A DNA stretch of 64,000 nucleotides, taken from positions 124,001-188,000 of the forward strand of contig JAEUGX010000033.1 of assembly GCA_016795545.1 (NCBI GenBank), read 5' to 3'. The notes below the pieces were generated by a model. The model was not told where the DNA came from. It worked only from the letters and a program-made list of their open reading frames with translations, and did no database searches. Shown one piece after another: positions 1 through 7,053 of the stretch (position 1 is its first letter; every line of letters starts with the position of its first letter). A program made the translations under genes and the position numbers. Origin of the DNA: Opitutaceae bacterium. GTDB taxonomy: Bacteria; Verrucomicrobiota; Verrucomicrobiia; Opitutales; Opitutaceae.

Positions 1-1891
1 CCGTGTTGCCGCGGGCCAGCGTCAGCCCCGCCACGGTCGCGATCTTGCCGTCCGCCTGCAGCCGCCCGATGCGGAAGCCCTCGAAATCCGTCGTCCACAG
101 CGTGCCGCTCCCGTCCAGCGCCAGGCGGTAGGGCGTGAACCGGTGTTCGGCGTAGGCGCGGGTGATGTCGCCGGCGGGGCTGATCTTCACGATCTCCACG
201 TAGGCCGGATCGCTGGCGTAGACATTGCCCGCGGCGTCGACCGCCACGTCCCGGTACGTCGTGTACGGCTGGCTGGCGTCGGGCAGGGTCGTCACCACCC
301 CGGCCGGCGTCACCTTGCGCAGGCGGTTGCCGTCGGCGACAAACACGTTCCCCGCTCCGTCCGTCGCGATGCCGACCGGGAAGGTGAACTGGGCCGACCC
401 GCCGCTGCCGTCCGCCGTGCCCTGCACGCCGGGCTGGCCGGCCAGCGTGGTCACGACGCCCGCCGGCGTGACCTTGCGGATCACGAGGCTGTAGGTGTCG
501 GCCACGTAGAGATTGCCCGCGCTGTCCAGCGCGACGTCGGCGGGGCGGTTGAAGCGGGCCGCGGCGCCCGTGCCGTCGGCATAGCCGGGCACCCCGGGTG
601 AACCCGCCAGGGTGGTGACCACGCCGGCGGCGGTGACCTTGCGGAGGGTGTGGTTGCCGGTGTCGGCCACGAAGAGGTCCCCGGCGGCGTTGGCGACGAC
701 GCCGTCCGGCTGATAGAAGCGGGCCGCCGCTCCCGTGCCGTCGGTGCTGTCGGCGCTGGCGAACACCGACAGGCCGGCCACCGTGGTGACCGTCCCCGCC
801 GGCGTCACCTTGCGGATCGTGTTGTTCTGGTTGTCCGCCACGTACACGTTGCCGGCCGCGTCGGCCGCGACGGCGGTCGGGTAGTTGAAGCGAGCCGCGC
901 CGCCGCTGCCGTCCTCGTCGCCGATCTGGCTGGGCAGGCCCGCCACGGTCACCACGTTCCCATCCGGCGTGATTTTCCGGATCGTGTTGAAGTGGCTGTC
1001 CGCGAAATAGACGTTGCCCGCCGCATCCACCGCCGCGCCCCAGGGCGCGCCCAATTGGGCATCGAGCGCCGGTCCGTCCGCGCTCTCGACCGGATCGCCC
1101 CCCGCCGACGAAACGCCCGCGATCCGGGTGACCTGCCCGCCCGGGGTGATCTTCCGCACGATGCGGTGCTCCTGGTCCGTCACGTAGAGATTGTCCGATG
1201 CGTCGACCGCGATCCCCCACGGCGGGGCGAAGCGCGCGTCGGCCACGGAGTCGTCGGCGTCGCCGGACTCGCCCACGAACCCCGCCACCGTCGACACGCT
1301 GCCGTCGGGAGCGATCTTGCGGATGAGGTGGTTGCCGCGATCGGCCACAAAAACCATGCCGGCGCCGTCGACGGCCACGCCGGTGGGCAGGAAGAAGCGC
1401 GCCGCGGCACCGGTGCCGTCCGCGCTGCCCGGTTCGCGCGGGGAACCGGCGAGCGTCGTCACGACACCCTCGGGCGTCACCTTGCGCACGGTGTGGTTGC
1501 CGGTGTCGGCCACATAGAGGTTGCCCGCGGCGTCGACCGCGATGCCGACCAGTCCGTCGAAGCGCGCCGCGGCACCGGCGCCGTCCGCCGTGCCGCTGAA
1601 GCCGGCCGCGCCGGCGAACGTGGACACCACGCCTGCCGGCGTGATCTTGCGCACGACGAAGTTGCCGTTGTCCGCCACGTAGAGGTTGCCCGCGGCGTCG
1701 ACCGCGATGCCGGCGGGATTCGTGAAGCGCGCGGCCGCGCCCGGGCCGTCGGTGCTGCCGATGCTGGAGCTGCCGGCCAGGGTGGTGACCAGGTAGGCGG
1801 GCGAGTAGTCGGTCTGCGCGTGGACGGCCGCGGCGCACAGCGCCGCGAGGCCGAGCCCGCGGGCCAGGGAGGACAGGAGGGATTTTCTCAT
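1..1891 (-). CDS. NHL-repeat beta-propeller secreted protein (3' end outside window)
   Basis: The minus strand is open from ATG at 1891 to the left edge, giving about 630 residues with no stop, so the C-terminus lies outside the window. It begins with a signal peptide (MRKSLLSSLARGLGLAALCA, cleavage after HAQ). About ten units of roughly 55-60 residues follow, each with a DGTGAAARF-like strand, a GIAVDAAGNLYVAD core and an IRKVTPAGVVTTLAG end, which is the NHL repeat signature. The last two units are degenerate. NHL propellers are usually extracellular or periplasmic binding or scaffold proteins, and some are hydrolases; nothing here shows a catalytic site. The gene is divergent from rsgA across 110 bases. 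The function is unknown and no substrate can be inferred. Confidence 0.85.
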   Translation of the reverse strand, partial: MRKSLLSSLARGLGLAALCAAAVHAQTDYSPAYLVTTLAGSSSIGSTDGPGAAARFTNPAGIAVDAAGNLYVADNGNFVVRKITPAGVVSTFAGAAGFSGTADGAGAAARFDGLVGIAVDAAGNLYVADTGNHTVRKVTPEGVVTTLAGSPREPGSADGTGAAARFFLPTGVAVDGAGMVFVADRGNHLIRKIAPDGSVSTVAGFVGESGDADDSVADARFAPPWGIAVDASDNLYVTDQEHRIVRKITPGGQVTRIAGVSSAGGDPVESADGPALDAQLGAPWGAAVDAAGNVYFADSHFNTIRKITPDGNVVTVAGLPSQIGDEDGSGGAARFNYPTAVAADAAGNVYVADNQNNTIRKVTPAGTVTTVAGLSVFASADSTDGTGAAARFYQPDGVVANAAGDLFVADTGNHTLRKVTAAGVVTTLAGSPGVPGYADGTGAAARFNRPADVALDSAGNLYVADTYSLVIRKVTPAGVVTTLAGQPGVQGTADGSGGSAQFTFPVGIATDGAGNVFVADGNRLRKVTPAGVVTTLPDASQPYTTYRDVAVDAAGNVYASDPAYVEIVKISPAGDITRAYAEHRFTPYRLALDGSGTLWTTDFEGFRIGRLQADGKIATVAGLTLARGNT

Positions 1892-2001
1892 GGGTGAGGA
1901 AGGAGGGTTCTGGTGTGATCCGACAATCGGCGCCGCCAAACCCGCCATCGCGCCGGCTCTGGTCTGGCCCCGGCGAACGAAAGCCTCCAAGCTCCCCGCC
2001 C

Positions 2002-3081
2002 ATGACCCTCTCCGCCCTGGGCTGGAACGAATTCTTCGCGTCCGCCTTCGCCGCCCACGCGGCGGAGGGCGGCGTGCCGGCGCGGGTCACTCTCGAGCTC
2101 AAGGGCCACTGCGAGGTCACGGGCGAGGCCGGCGCGCAGCTGGGCGAGTGCACCGGGAAATTTGTCAACGCCACGCGCTCGCCCGCGGATTTTCCGGTGG
2201 TCGGCGACTGGGTCGTCGTCACGCCGCAGCCGGGCGACCCGGCCCGCGCCGCCATCCACGCGGTGCTGCCGCGCCGCACGCGGTTTTCCCGGCGGGCCGC
2301 CGGCGACGAGGCGCGCGAGCAGGTGGTCGCGGCGAACGTGGACACGGTCTTCCTCGTCAGCGGGCTCGACGGCAACTACCACCTCCACCGGCTGGAGCGC
2401 TACCTCGCGGCCGCGTGGGCGAGCGGCGCCGAGCCGGTCGTGGTGCTGAACAAGGCCGACCTGAACGACGACGCGGCGGCGCGGCGCCGCGAGATCGCGG
2501 AGGTCGCGCCGCAGGTGCCCGTGCTCGTCGTCAGCGCCCGCACGCGCCGCGGCCTCCAGGCGCTCGCCCCGTGGCTGCAGCCCGGGCGCACGGTCGCGCT
2601 GCTGGGCTCGTCCGGCGTCGGCAAGTCCACGCTGATCAACCGGCTGATGGGCGACCGGGTGCTGCCCACGCAGGAGGTGCGCACGGCCGACCAGAAGGGC
2701 CGGCACACCACCACGCAGCGCGAGCTGCTCGTCACGCCCGGAGGCGCCCTCATCATCGACACGCCCGGCATGCGCGAGATCCAGCCGTGGGCCGCCGCCG
2801 GAGGCGTGGCCGGCGAGTTCGCCGACGTCGCCGCGCTCGCCGCCCGGTGCCGCTTCCGCGACTGCCGGCACGACGCCGAGCCCGGCTGCGCCGTCCGGGC
2901 GGCGCTGGCGGACGGGTCGCTGGACCCCGCCCGCTGGCAGGCCTACGGGCGGCTGCAGCGGGCGGCGGCGCACGCCGTGCGCGCGGTCGACCGCCCCGCC
3001 CACCACCGGCACCGCGCCGAGGTGAAGAAGATCACCAAACATCTCCGCCGGCGCGTGTCCGAGAAATCCGGCGAGGACTAG
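2002..3081 (+). CDS. rsgA: Ribosome small-subunit-dependent GTPase A
   Basis: The protein is 359 residues. The GTPase motifs are circularly permuted, as in RsgA/YjeQ: NKAD (G4, about 150-153) comes before GSSGVGKST (G1, about 202-210) and DTPGMRE (G3, about 253). The C-terminal zinc knuckle is present as C283, C288, H290 and C296. An OB-fold-like N-terminus precedes the GTPase domain. RsgA helps late 30S subunit maturation in the cytoplasm. The frame is open further upstream to a GTG at 1894, but that extension is proline-rich and unlike the family. I chose the ATG before LSALGWNEFF, which gives the usual family length. No Shine-Dalgarno site is visible; the leader is C-rich. Confidence 0.95.
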   Translation: MTLSALGWNEFFASAFAAHAAEGGVPARVTLELKGHCEVTGEAGAQLGECTGKFVNATRSPADFPVVGDWVVVTPQPGDPARAAIHAVLPRRTRFSRRAAGDEAREQVVAANVDTVFLVSGLDGNYHLHRLERYLAAAWASGAEPVVVLNKADLNDDAAARRREIAEVAPQVPVLVVSARTRRGLQALAPWLQPGRTVALLGSSGVGKSTLINRLMGDRVLPTQEVRTADQKGRHTTTQRELLVTPGGALIIDTPGMREIQPWAAAGGVAGEFADVAALAARCRFRDCRHDAEPGCAVRAALADGSLDPARWQAYGRLQRAAAHAVRAVDRPAHHRHRAEVKKITKHLRRRVSEKSGED

Positions 3082-3151
3082 CCGCCCCGCGCAGGCCCGC
3101 GCGCCCGAGCCTGCCGTTGACCTCGCGCGCCCAAACCGCACACTCCGCCCC

Positions 3152-4105
3152 ATGTTCATCATTCTCGGCGCTGACGGCAAAGAGTACGGACCCGCCTCGA
3201 TCCACCAGATTCGCTCCTGGATGGAGGGCGGCCGCGCCAACCTGCAGACCCGCGCGCGGCGGGCGGAGGAGACCGATTGGAAGACGCTCGGGGATTTCCC
3301 GGAATTCGGCGGCGGCGCCCAGCCCCCGCCCGTGGCGGCCGCGGGCGTCCCGGCGGCCGCGCCCGTCACGCCCGCCGCCCCGGCCCCGGCGCCGGCGGTT
3401 TCCGCCCCTGACCTCATCACGCGCGCGGCGCCCCTCGACATCGGCGACTGCCTGCGCCGCGGCTTCGCCAGCGGCCGCGCCAACTTTTTTCCGGTCCTCG
3501 GCGTCACCCTGCTCATCGGCTTCTGCGCCGGCATGGCCGGCTCGATCCCGTTCGTGGGCGTGCTGGCGTCGCTTTTCCTCTCGGGCGTGTTCTACGGCGG
3601 ACTGTACTACTACGTCCTGCAGAAGACCCGCGGCCAGCCGGTCGACCTGGGCGAGGCGTTCAGCGGGTTCAGCGTGGCCTTCCTGCAGCTCGCCCTGGCC
3701 ACGTTCGTCACCACGCTGCTGACCCTCCTCGGCTTCCTCTGCCTCATCCTGCCCGGCATCTACCTGATGGTGTGCTGGGCGTTCACCTACGTCATCGTGC
3801 GCGAGAAGGGCCTGCCCTTCTGGGACGCGATGGAGCTGGGCCGGCAGGTCGTGACCGCGCAGTGGTTCCGCGTGTTCGGGCTCATGCTGACGCTCAGCCT
3901 GATCGTGCTGCTCCTGGCCGCCGTGCCGGTGGGCATGATGATCATGGCGGGGCTGGCCGCCCAGTCCGGGCCGCTCAACATCGCGGTCTTCGGCCTCGGG
4001 CTGCTCGGCGTGGTCGTCGTCTCGCTGGTACTGTGCCCCTTCCTCTCCTGCACGGTCGCGCACGCGTACGACGACCTCTTCAATCCGCCCGGCCCGGGCG
4101 CGTGA
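3152..4105 (+). CDS. GYF_2-domain integral membrane protein
   Basis: The protein is 317 residues. Residues 1-52 form a GYF_2-type domain (start MFIILGADGKEYGP, then W-containing WKTLGDFPEF), a small fold seen fused to membrane modules in many Verrucomicrobiota. A proline/alanine-rich linker (about 55-90) leads to a C-terminal region with about five or six hydrophobic segments (for example VLGVTLLIGFCAGMAGSIPF and LLTLLGFLCLILPGIYLMV). The LPGIYL segment resembles DUF975 or glycerophosphodiesterase membrane-domain proteins. The role is unknown. It follows rsgA by 70 bases and runs tail to tail into the DoxX gene with only 7 bases between. Confidence 0.8.
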   Translation: MFIILGADGKEYGPASIHQIRSWMEGGRANLQTRARRAEETDWKTLGDFPEFGGGAQPPPVAAAGVPAAAPVTPAAPAPAPAVSAPDLITRAAPLDIGDCLRRGFASGRANFFPVLGVTLLIGFCAGMAGSIPFVGVLASLFLSGVFYGGLYYYVLQKTRGQPVDLGEAFSGFSVAFLQLALATFVTTLLTLLGFLCLILPGIYLMVCWAFTYVIVREKGLPFWDAMELGRQVVTAQWFRVFGLMLTLSLIVLLLAAVPVGMMIMAGLAAQSGPLNIAVFGLGLLGVVVVSLVLCPFLSCTVAHAYDDLFNPPGPGA

Positions 4106-4112
4106 GGGCCGC

Positions 4113-4574
4113 CTACGCCTTGGCCGGCGCGCCGCGGAACAGCAGGGCGTCGAGCGCGAAGCGGCCGGGGCCGAACACGAGCACGAGCACCGCGGCGAAC
4201 AGGAAGAGGAAAGGGGCGGCCGTCACGAACTTGTCCGGATCGGTCGTGATCGCCTGCAGCGCCGCGCGCTCCGCGGTCGCGTAGGCCACGGCCATCGTGA
4301 AGATCAGCGGCACCGCGGCGGGGCGGGCCAGGAGCCCGACCGCCAGCAGCCCGCCGCCGACGCACTCGGTGGCGCCGGCCAGCAGCGCGCTGACCTTGGG
4401 GAGCGGCAGGTCGAGCGACGCGAAGAATCCCGCCGTCCGCTCGAGGTTGGCCAGCTTGCCCCAGCCCGTCAGGGCGAAGGACCCGCCCCAGTAGAGCCGG
4501 ATCGCGAGCAGGAGCAGCGACTGGAAGGATGATGCGACAAAATCGAGCTTGGCCAGGAGGGAGCGCAGTTGCAT
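4113..4574 (-). CDS. DoxX-family membrane protein of the bufferin/Hvf RiPP operon
   Basis: The protein is 153 residues with four predicted membrane helices. It shows the DoxX pattern: an N-terminal RLYWGGSFALTGWGKLANLE segment, a central SALLAGATECVGGGLLAVGL helix and a C-terminal FLFLFAAVLVLVFGPG helix. DoxX proteins are common last genes in operons encoding DUF692 enzymes (HvfX or BufD in named systems). They are thought to act in the membrane on the exported metal-binding peptide or its redox state; the exact reaction is not established. The gene lies 26 bases after the DUF2063 gene on the same strand and is probably the last gene of the operon. Start is the ATG at 4574. Confidence 0.85.
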   Translation of the reverse strand: MQLRSLLAKLDFVASSFQSLLLLAIRLYWGGSFALTGWGKLANLERTAGFFASLDLPLPKVSALLAGATECVGGGLLAVGLLARPAAVPLIFTMAVAYATAERAALQAITTDPDKFVTAAPFLFLFAAVLVLVFGPGRFALDALLFRGAPAKA

Positions 4575-4600
4575 GGGGAGAAGAGTCGAGGGTCGGAGAT

Positions 4601-5533
4601 TTATTCCGGGCGGCAGAACCAGCCGAGCTGCATCCACGTCCGGAACCAGGCCTGGACGCGGTCCGCCGCCCCGGGCGGAGGCCGGCGGCCCGGCGGCAGG
4701 CCCGCCGCCAGGGCCCGCGCCAGCGGGCGGCCGGCGCGGATGGCCCGGAGGATGCGACCCGCCGCAGGTTCGAGCCGCTTGAAATAGATCCGGCCGTCGA
4801 GGCGGTGGATCGCGACCTGGCAGGCCTGCCGCCGGGGCCGCGGCACCCGGCTGCGGCGCCCCGGGCGCAGGCCCGCCGGCGCGTGGCTGGCGTCGCCGCG
4901 GAGCAGCGCCGTGCGCTGCTTGATCGCGATCAGGTAGTCGTCGACCGGGTAGCGCAGCTCCAGCAGCTGCAGGTACGGCTGCAGCGCCAGGCGCAGCCGG
5001 CCCGGGTCGGCTGCGCGCAGGTCCGCCGCCGCGAACCGCGGCCGCGCCGCGCCGTCGTACGCCTCCACCTGCGCCCACTCGAAGCGCGCGAGGTCGTGGC
5101 AGAGCGCCGTGTGCGGGCGGGTCCAGCGCGGGGCCTCGCGGATGAACCGCGCGAGCCGCGACGGCAGGTCGCGCAGCGTGGGCGAGCGCGACGGGTACCG
5201 GACCAGGTAAGCCTCGGCCAGCCGCAGGAACCGGCGTTCGCCGAGCACCGCGCGCAGGCCCGGGCAATCCTCGTGCAGGCTGTCGAGCACGCGGAACCAG
5301 TACATCCGGTTGTAGATTTCGAGCCGTTCCAGGGCCGTGAGCCGGTCGCTGGGCTTCACGATCCGGCCCGCGACCTCGCGCGTCGGCCGGCCGTCCGCGG
5401 CGCGGCGCTGCATGCGGTGGCCCGGCGTCAGCGGCCGGGACACCAGCCCCCACACGGCGCGCTGGAACTCGGCCAGCTCGGCGGTCGAGCCCACACGGGC
5501 CGGGATCCGGATTTTCGCGGCGGGCCGGGGCAT
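4601..5533 (-). CDS. DUF2063 RiPP maturation partner protein (HvfC/BufC-like)
   Basis: The protein is 310 residues. The N-terminal part (about 18-110) matches the DUF2063 'putative DNA-binding' fold, with ELAEFQRAVWGLVSRPL, an RLEIYNRMYWFRVLDSL helix and a GERRFLRLAEAYL helix. In MNIO-type RiPP operons this family is the partner of the DUF692 enzyme and helps it engage the precursor leader; DNA binding is only a legacy name. The C-terminal part contains PYLQLLELRYPVDDYLIAI and a basic stretch around AGLRPGRRSRVPRPRR, ending in winged-helix-like helices. The start ATG at 5533 lies two bases after the DUF692 stop, so translation is probably coupled. Confidence 0.88.
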   Translation of the reverse strand: MPRPAAKIRIPARVGSTAELAEFQRAVWGLVSRPLTPGHRMQRRAADGRPTREVAGRIVKPSDRLTALERLEIYNRMYWFRVLDSLHEDCPGLRAVLGERRFLRLAEAYLVRYPSRSPTLRDLPSRLARFIREAPRWTRPHTALCHDLARFEWAQVEAYDGAARPRFAAADLRAADPGRLRLALQPYLQLLELRYPVDDYLIAIKQRTALLRGDASHAPAGLRPGRRSRVPRPRRQACQVAIHRLDGRIYFKRLEPAAGRILRAIRAGRPLARALAAGLPPGRRPPPGAADRVQAWFRTWMQLGWFCRPE

Positions 5534-5535
5534 GC

Positions 5536-6396
5536 TCAGGATCCCCGGACCGCCGCGGCCGCGCGCGCCCCGGCGATGAAGGCGTTGGCCTTCAGGGCCT
5601 CGTCGTGCACCTCCTGGAAGGACGGGATCTTGTCGTCCCACTCCAGCAGCGTGGCCGTGACGCCGCAGCGGCGGATGGCGTGGGCGTAGAGCTTCCACAC
5701 CGGGTCGAGCACCGGGTGGTCGTGCGTGTCGAGGAGGTACTTCTCGAAGCGTGTGTGCCCGGCGATGTGGATCTGCGCGACCCGGTGCGCCGGCACGTGG
5801 TCCAGGTACGCGTGGGGGTCGAAACCGTGGTTCCGCGACGAGACATAGATGTTGTTCACGTCGAGCAGGATTCCGCAGTCCGCCCGCTCGACCACCTCCG
5901 TGAGGAACTCCCACTCGGTCATTTCCGAAACGTGGTACTCGGCGTAGGAGCTCACGTTCTCGACCGCGATCGGGATCTCGAGGAAGTCGCGGACCGCGCG
6001 GATCTTCTCCGCCGTCCGCCGCGCGGCCGCCCGCGTGTACGGCATCGGCAGCAGGTCGTGCGAGTAGGTGCCGTCGACGCTGCCCCAGCACAGATGGTCG
6101 GACAGCCACGGCGTCTGCGTGCGCCGGGTCAGCGCCTTGAGTTTCCGCAGGTGCGCGCGGTTGGGGGCCTCGGCCGAGCCGAAGTAGAGCGACACCCCAT
6201 GCTGGACGACGCGGTACTGCTCGAGGATGCGGTCCAGCACCTCAAGCGGCCGCCCGCCGTCGACCATGAAGGTCTCCGAAATGATCTCGAACCAATCGAC
6301 CGTGGGCTGCTCGGCGAGGATGTGGTCGTAGTGCGGGACCCGCAGGCCGATGCCGATGCCGTAATCGGTGTAGCCGTTGTAGGGGTTGGCGGGCAT
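5536..6396 (-). CDS. DUF692/MNIO multinuclear iron-dependent oxidase, RiPP maturase (HvfB/BufB-like)
   Basis: The protein is 286 residues, the usual DUF692 length. It is a TIM-barrel enzyme with metal-ligand motifs visible in order: an early GIGIGLRVPHYDHIL strand, HGVSLYFGS, SDHLCWG, AVENVSSY, DVNNIYVSS, HIAGHTRFE, DTHDHPV and LLEWDD. Members bind two or three iron ions and oxidise cysteine (sometimes Asp or Asn) in a ribosomal peptide, for example to thiooxazole or oxazolone/thioamide groups. Here the likely substrate is the Cys-rich peptide encoded just upstream. The frame extends 19 codons further (to 6453), but the ATG at 6396 before PANPYNGYTDYG fits the family. It is followed directly by the DUF2063 gene. 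Confidence 0.93.
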   Translation of the reverse strand: MPANPYNGYTDYGIGIGLRVPHYDHILAEQPTVDWFEIISETFMVDGGRPLEVLDRILEQYRVVQHGVSLYFGSAEAPNRAHLRKLKALTRRTQTPWLSDHLCWGSVDGTYSHDLLPMPYTRAAARRTAEKIRAVRDFLEIPIAVENVSSYAEYHVSEMTEWEFLTEVVERADCGILLDVNNIYVSSRNHGFDPHAYLDHVPAHRVAQIHIAGHTRFEKYLLDTHDHPVLDPVWKLYAHAIRRCGVTATLLEWDDKIPSFQEVHDEALKANAFIAGARAAAAVRGS

Positions 6397-6457
6397 GGCT
6401 CGGGAACGAGAACGTTGTAGCGGAATCGGACCGGGAGGGAAGTCCGGGCGCAAGCAA

Positions 6458-6482
6458 GAGGCCGGGGTGACATCCCGGCCTC
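6458..6482 (-). terminator. Intercistronic hairpin between precursor and maturase genes
   Basis: GAGGCCGGG and CCCGGCCTC form a perfect 9-bp stem with a 7-base loop, starting 21 bases after the precursor stop. On the minus strand it is followed by TTGCTTG, a weak T-rich tail. It would act as a partial terminator or a 3' stabiliser, making more precursor than enzyme message. Stem seen in sequence; role inferred. Confidence 0.6.
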
Positions 6483-6503
6483 CGTCTCCGCCCGCGGACC
6501 CGA

Positions 6504-6869
6504 TTATTTCTGGTCCGGCTTCTTTTCGTCGGCCGCCTTGCAGCCGTCCTTGCCCTTGCAGCCGTCCTTGCCCTTGCAGCCATCCTTTGCCTTGCAGGTG
6601 TCCTTCGCCTTGCAGGTGTCTTTGCCATCCGCGCTCTTGCAGGTGTCCTTGCCCTTGCAGCCATCCTTGCCCTTGCAGCCGTCTTTACCCTTGCAGCCGT
6701 CCTTACCGTGGCAGCCGTCCTTGCCCTTGCATGAGTCCTTGCCTTTTTCGGTGGTGGTGGGGGCGGCGCTGCCGGCGGCGTCCGCCGCGGCGGCCTTGAG
6801 GGTGAGGGCGCCGGCGTAGAGGCCTGCCAGGGCGGCGGCCACGATGATCGAACGATGGGTCTTGTTCAT
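6504..6869 (-). CDS. Cys-rich hexapeptide-repeat RiPP precursor (bufferin/HvfA-like)
   Basis: The protein is 121 residues. Residues 1-30 are a signal peptide (NKTHRSIIVAAALAGLYAG, then an Ala-rich cleavage region). The mature part is almost entirely C-K-G-K-D-G units: cysteines at 47, 53, 59, 65, 71, 77, 86, 92, 98, 104 and 110. Spacing is six residues throughout except one nine-residue step (77 to 86, KSADGKDT). There is one HGKDG variant; three of the cysteines are preceded by Thr and one by Ser instead of Gly. Named relatives (bufferins, HvfA) are exported peptides whose cysteines are oxidised by the DUF692 enzyme and bind copper. Their usual core is EGKCG-like, so this K-D-G-C register differs. 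Metal binding is inferred from context. There is no clear Shine-Dalgarno site. Confidence 0.88.
   Translation of the reverse strand: MNKTHRSIIVAAALAGLYAGALTLKAAAADAAGSAAPTTTEKGKDSCKGKDGCHGKDGCKGKDGCKGKDGCKGKDTCKSADGKDTCKAKDTCKAKDGCKGKDGCKGKDGCKAADEKKPDQK
6540..6746 (-). repeat. In-frame 18-bp tandem repeats encoding C-K-G-K-D-G
   Basis: About eleven near-identical 18-bp units (cag ccg tcc ttg ccc ttg on the plus strand, with silent changes) lie inside the precursor gene. The unit length equals six codons, so copy number could change without shifting the frame. Confidence 0.85.
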
Positions 6870-6947
6870 ACGAGGGGGGATTAGGGTTTCGGGTTGGTCG
6901 CTCCGCGGGCGGACGGCGGCATGCCGGCGCCGGGGATTGAAAGGGAT

Positions 6948-6961
6948 GCCAACGGGTTGGC
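6948..6961. promoter_or_regulatory. Inverted repeat upstream of the RiPP operon
   Basis: GCCAACGGGTTGGC has 6-bp arms with a 2-base centre, about 79 bases before the precursor start. The position suits an operator or promoter element, possibly for metal or stress control. No regulator gene adjoins it. The palindrome is seen; the role is a guess. Confidence 0.35.
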
Positions 6962-7021
6962 GGGGGTATGAGCGGGCAGGCCCGTCCCTTATTCCACGCT
7001 ATCCTTGCTGACCAGCGCCGG

Positions 7022-7041
7022 CCGTCCGGGGTTCCGAACGG
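7022..7041 (-). terminator. Hairpin after the 2-hydroxyacid dehydrogenase gene
   Basis: On the minus strand CCGTTCGG-AACC-CCGGACGG folds into an 8-bp stem with one G-U pair and a 4-base loop, 12 bases after the dehydrogenase stop. No T-run follows, so termination is only possible, not clear. Confidence 0.35.
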
Positions 7042-7053
7042 GCGCGGGGCGGC

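Noticed and set aside
6540..6746. Regularly spaced 18-bp repeats that could suggest a CRISPR-like or satellite array
   Set aside because: The units are contiguous with no spacers and keep a coding frame with a signal peptide, so they are internal repeats of a protein gene.
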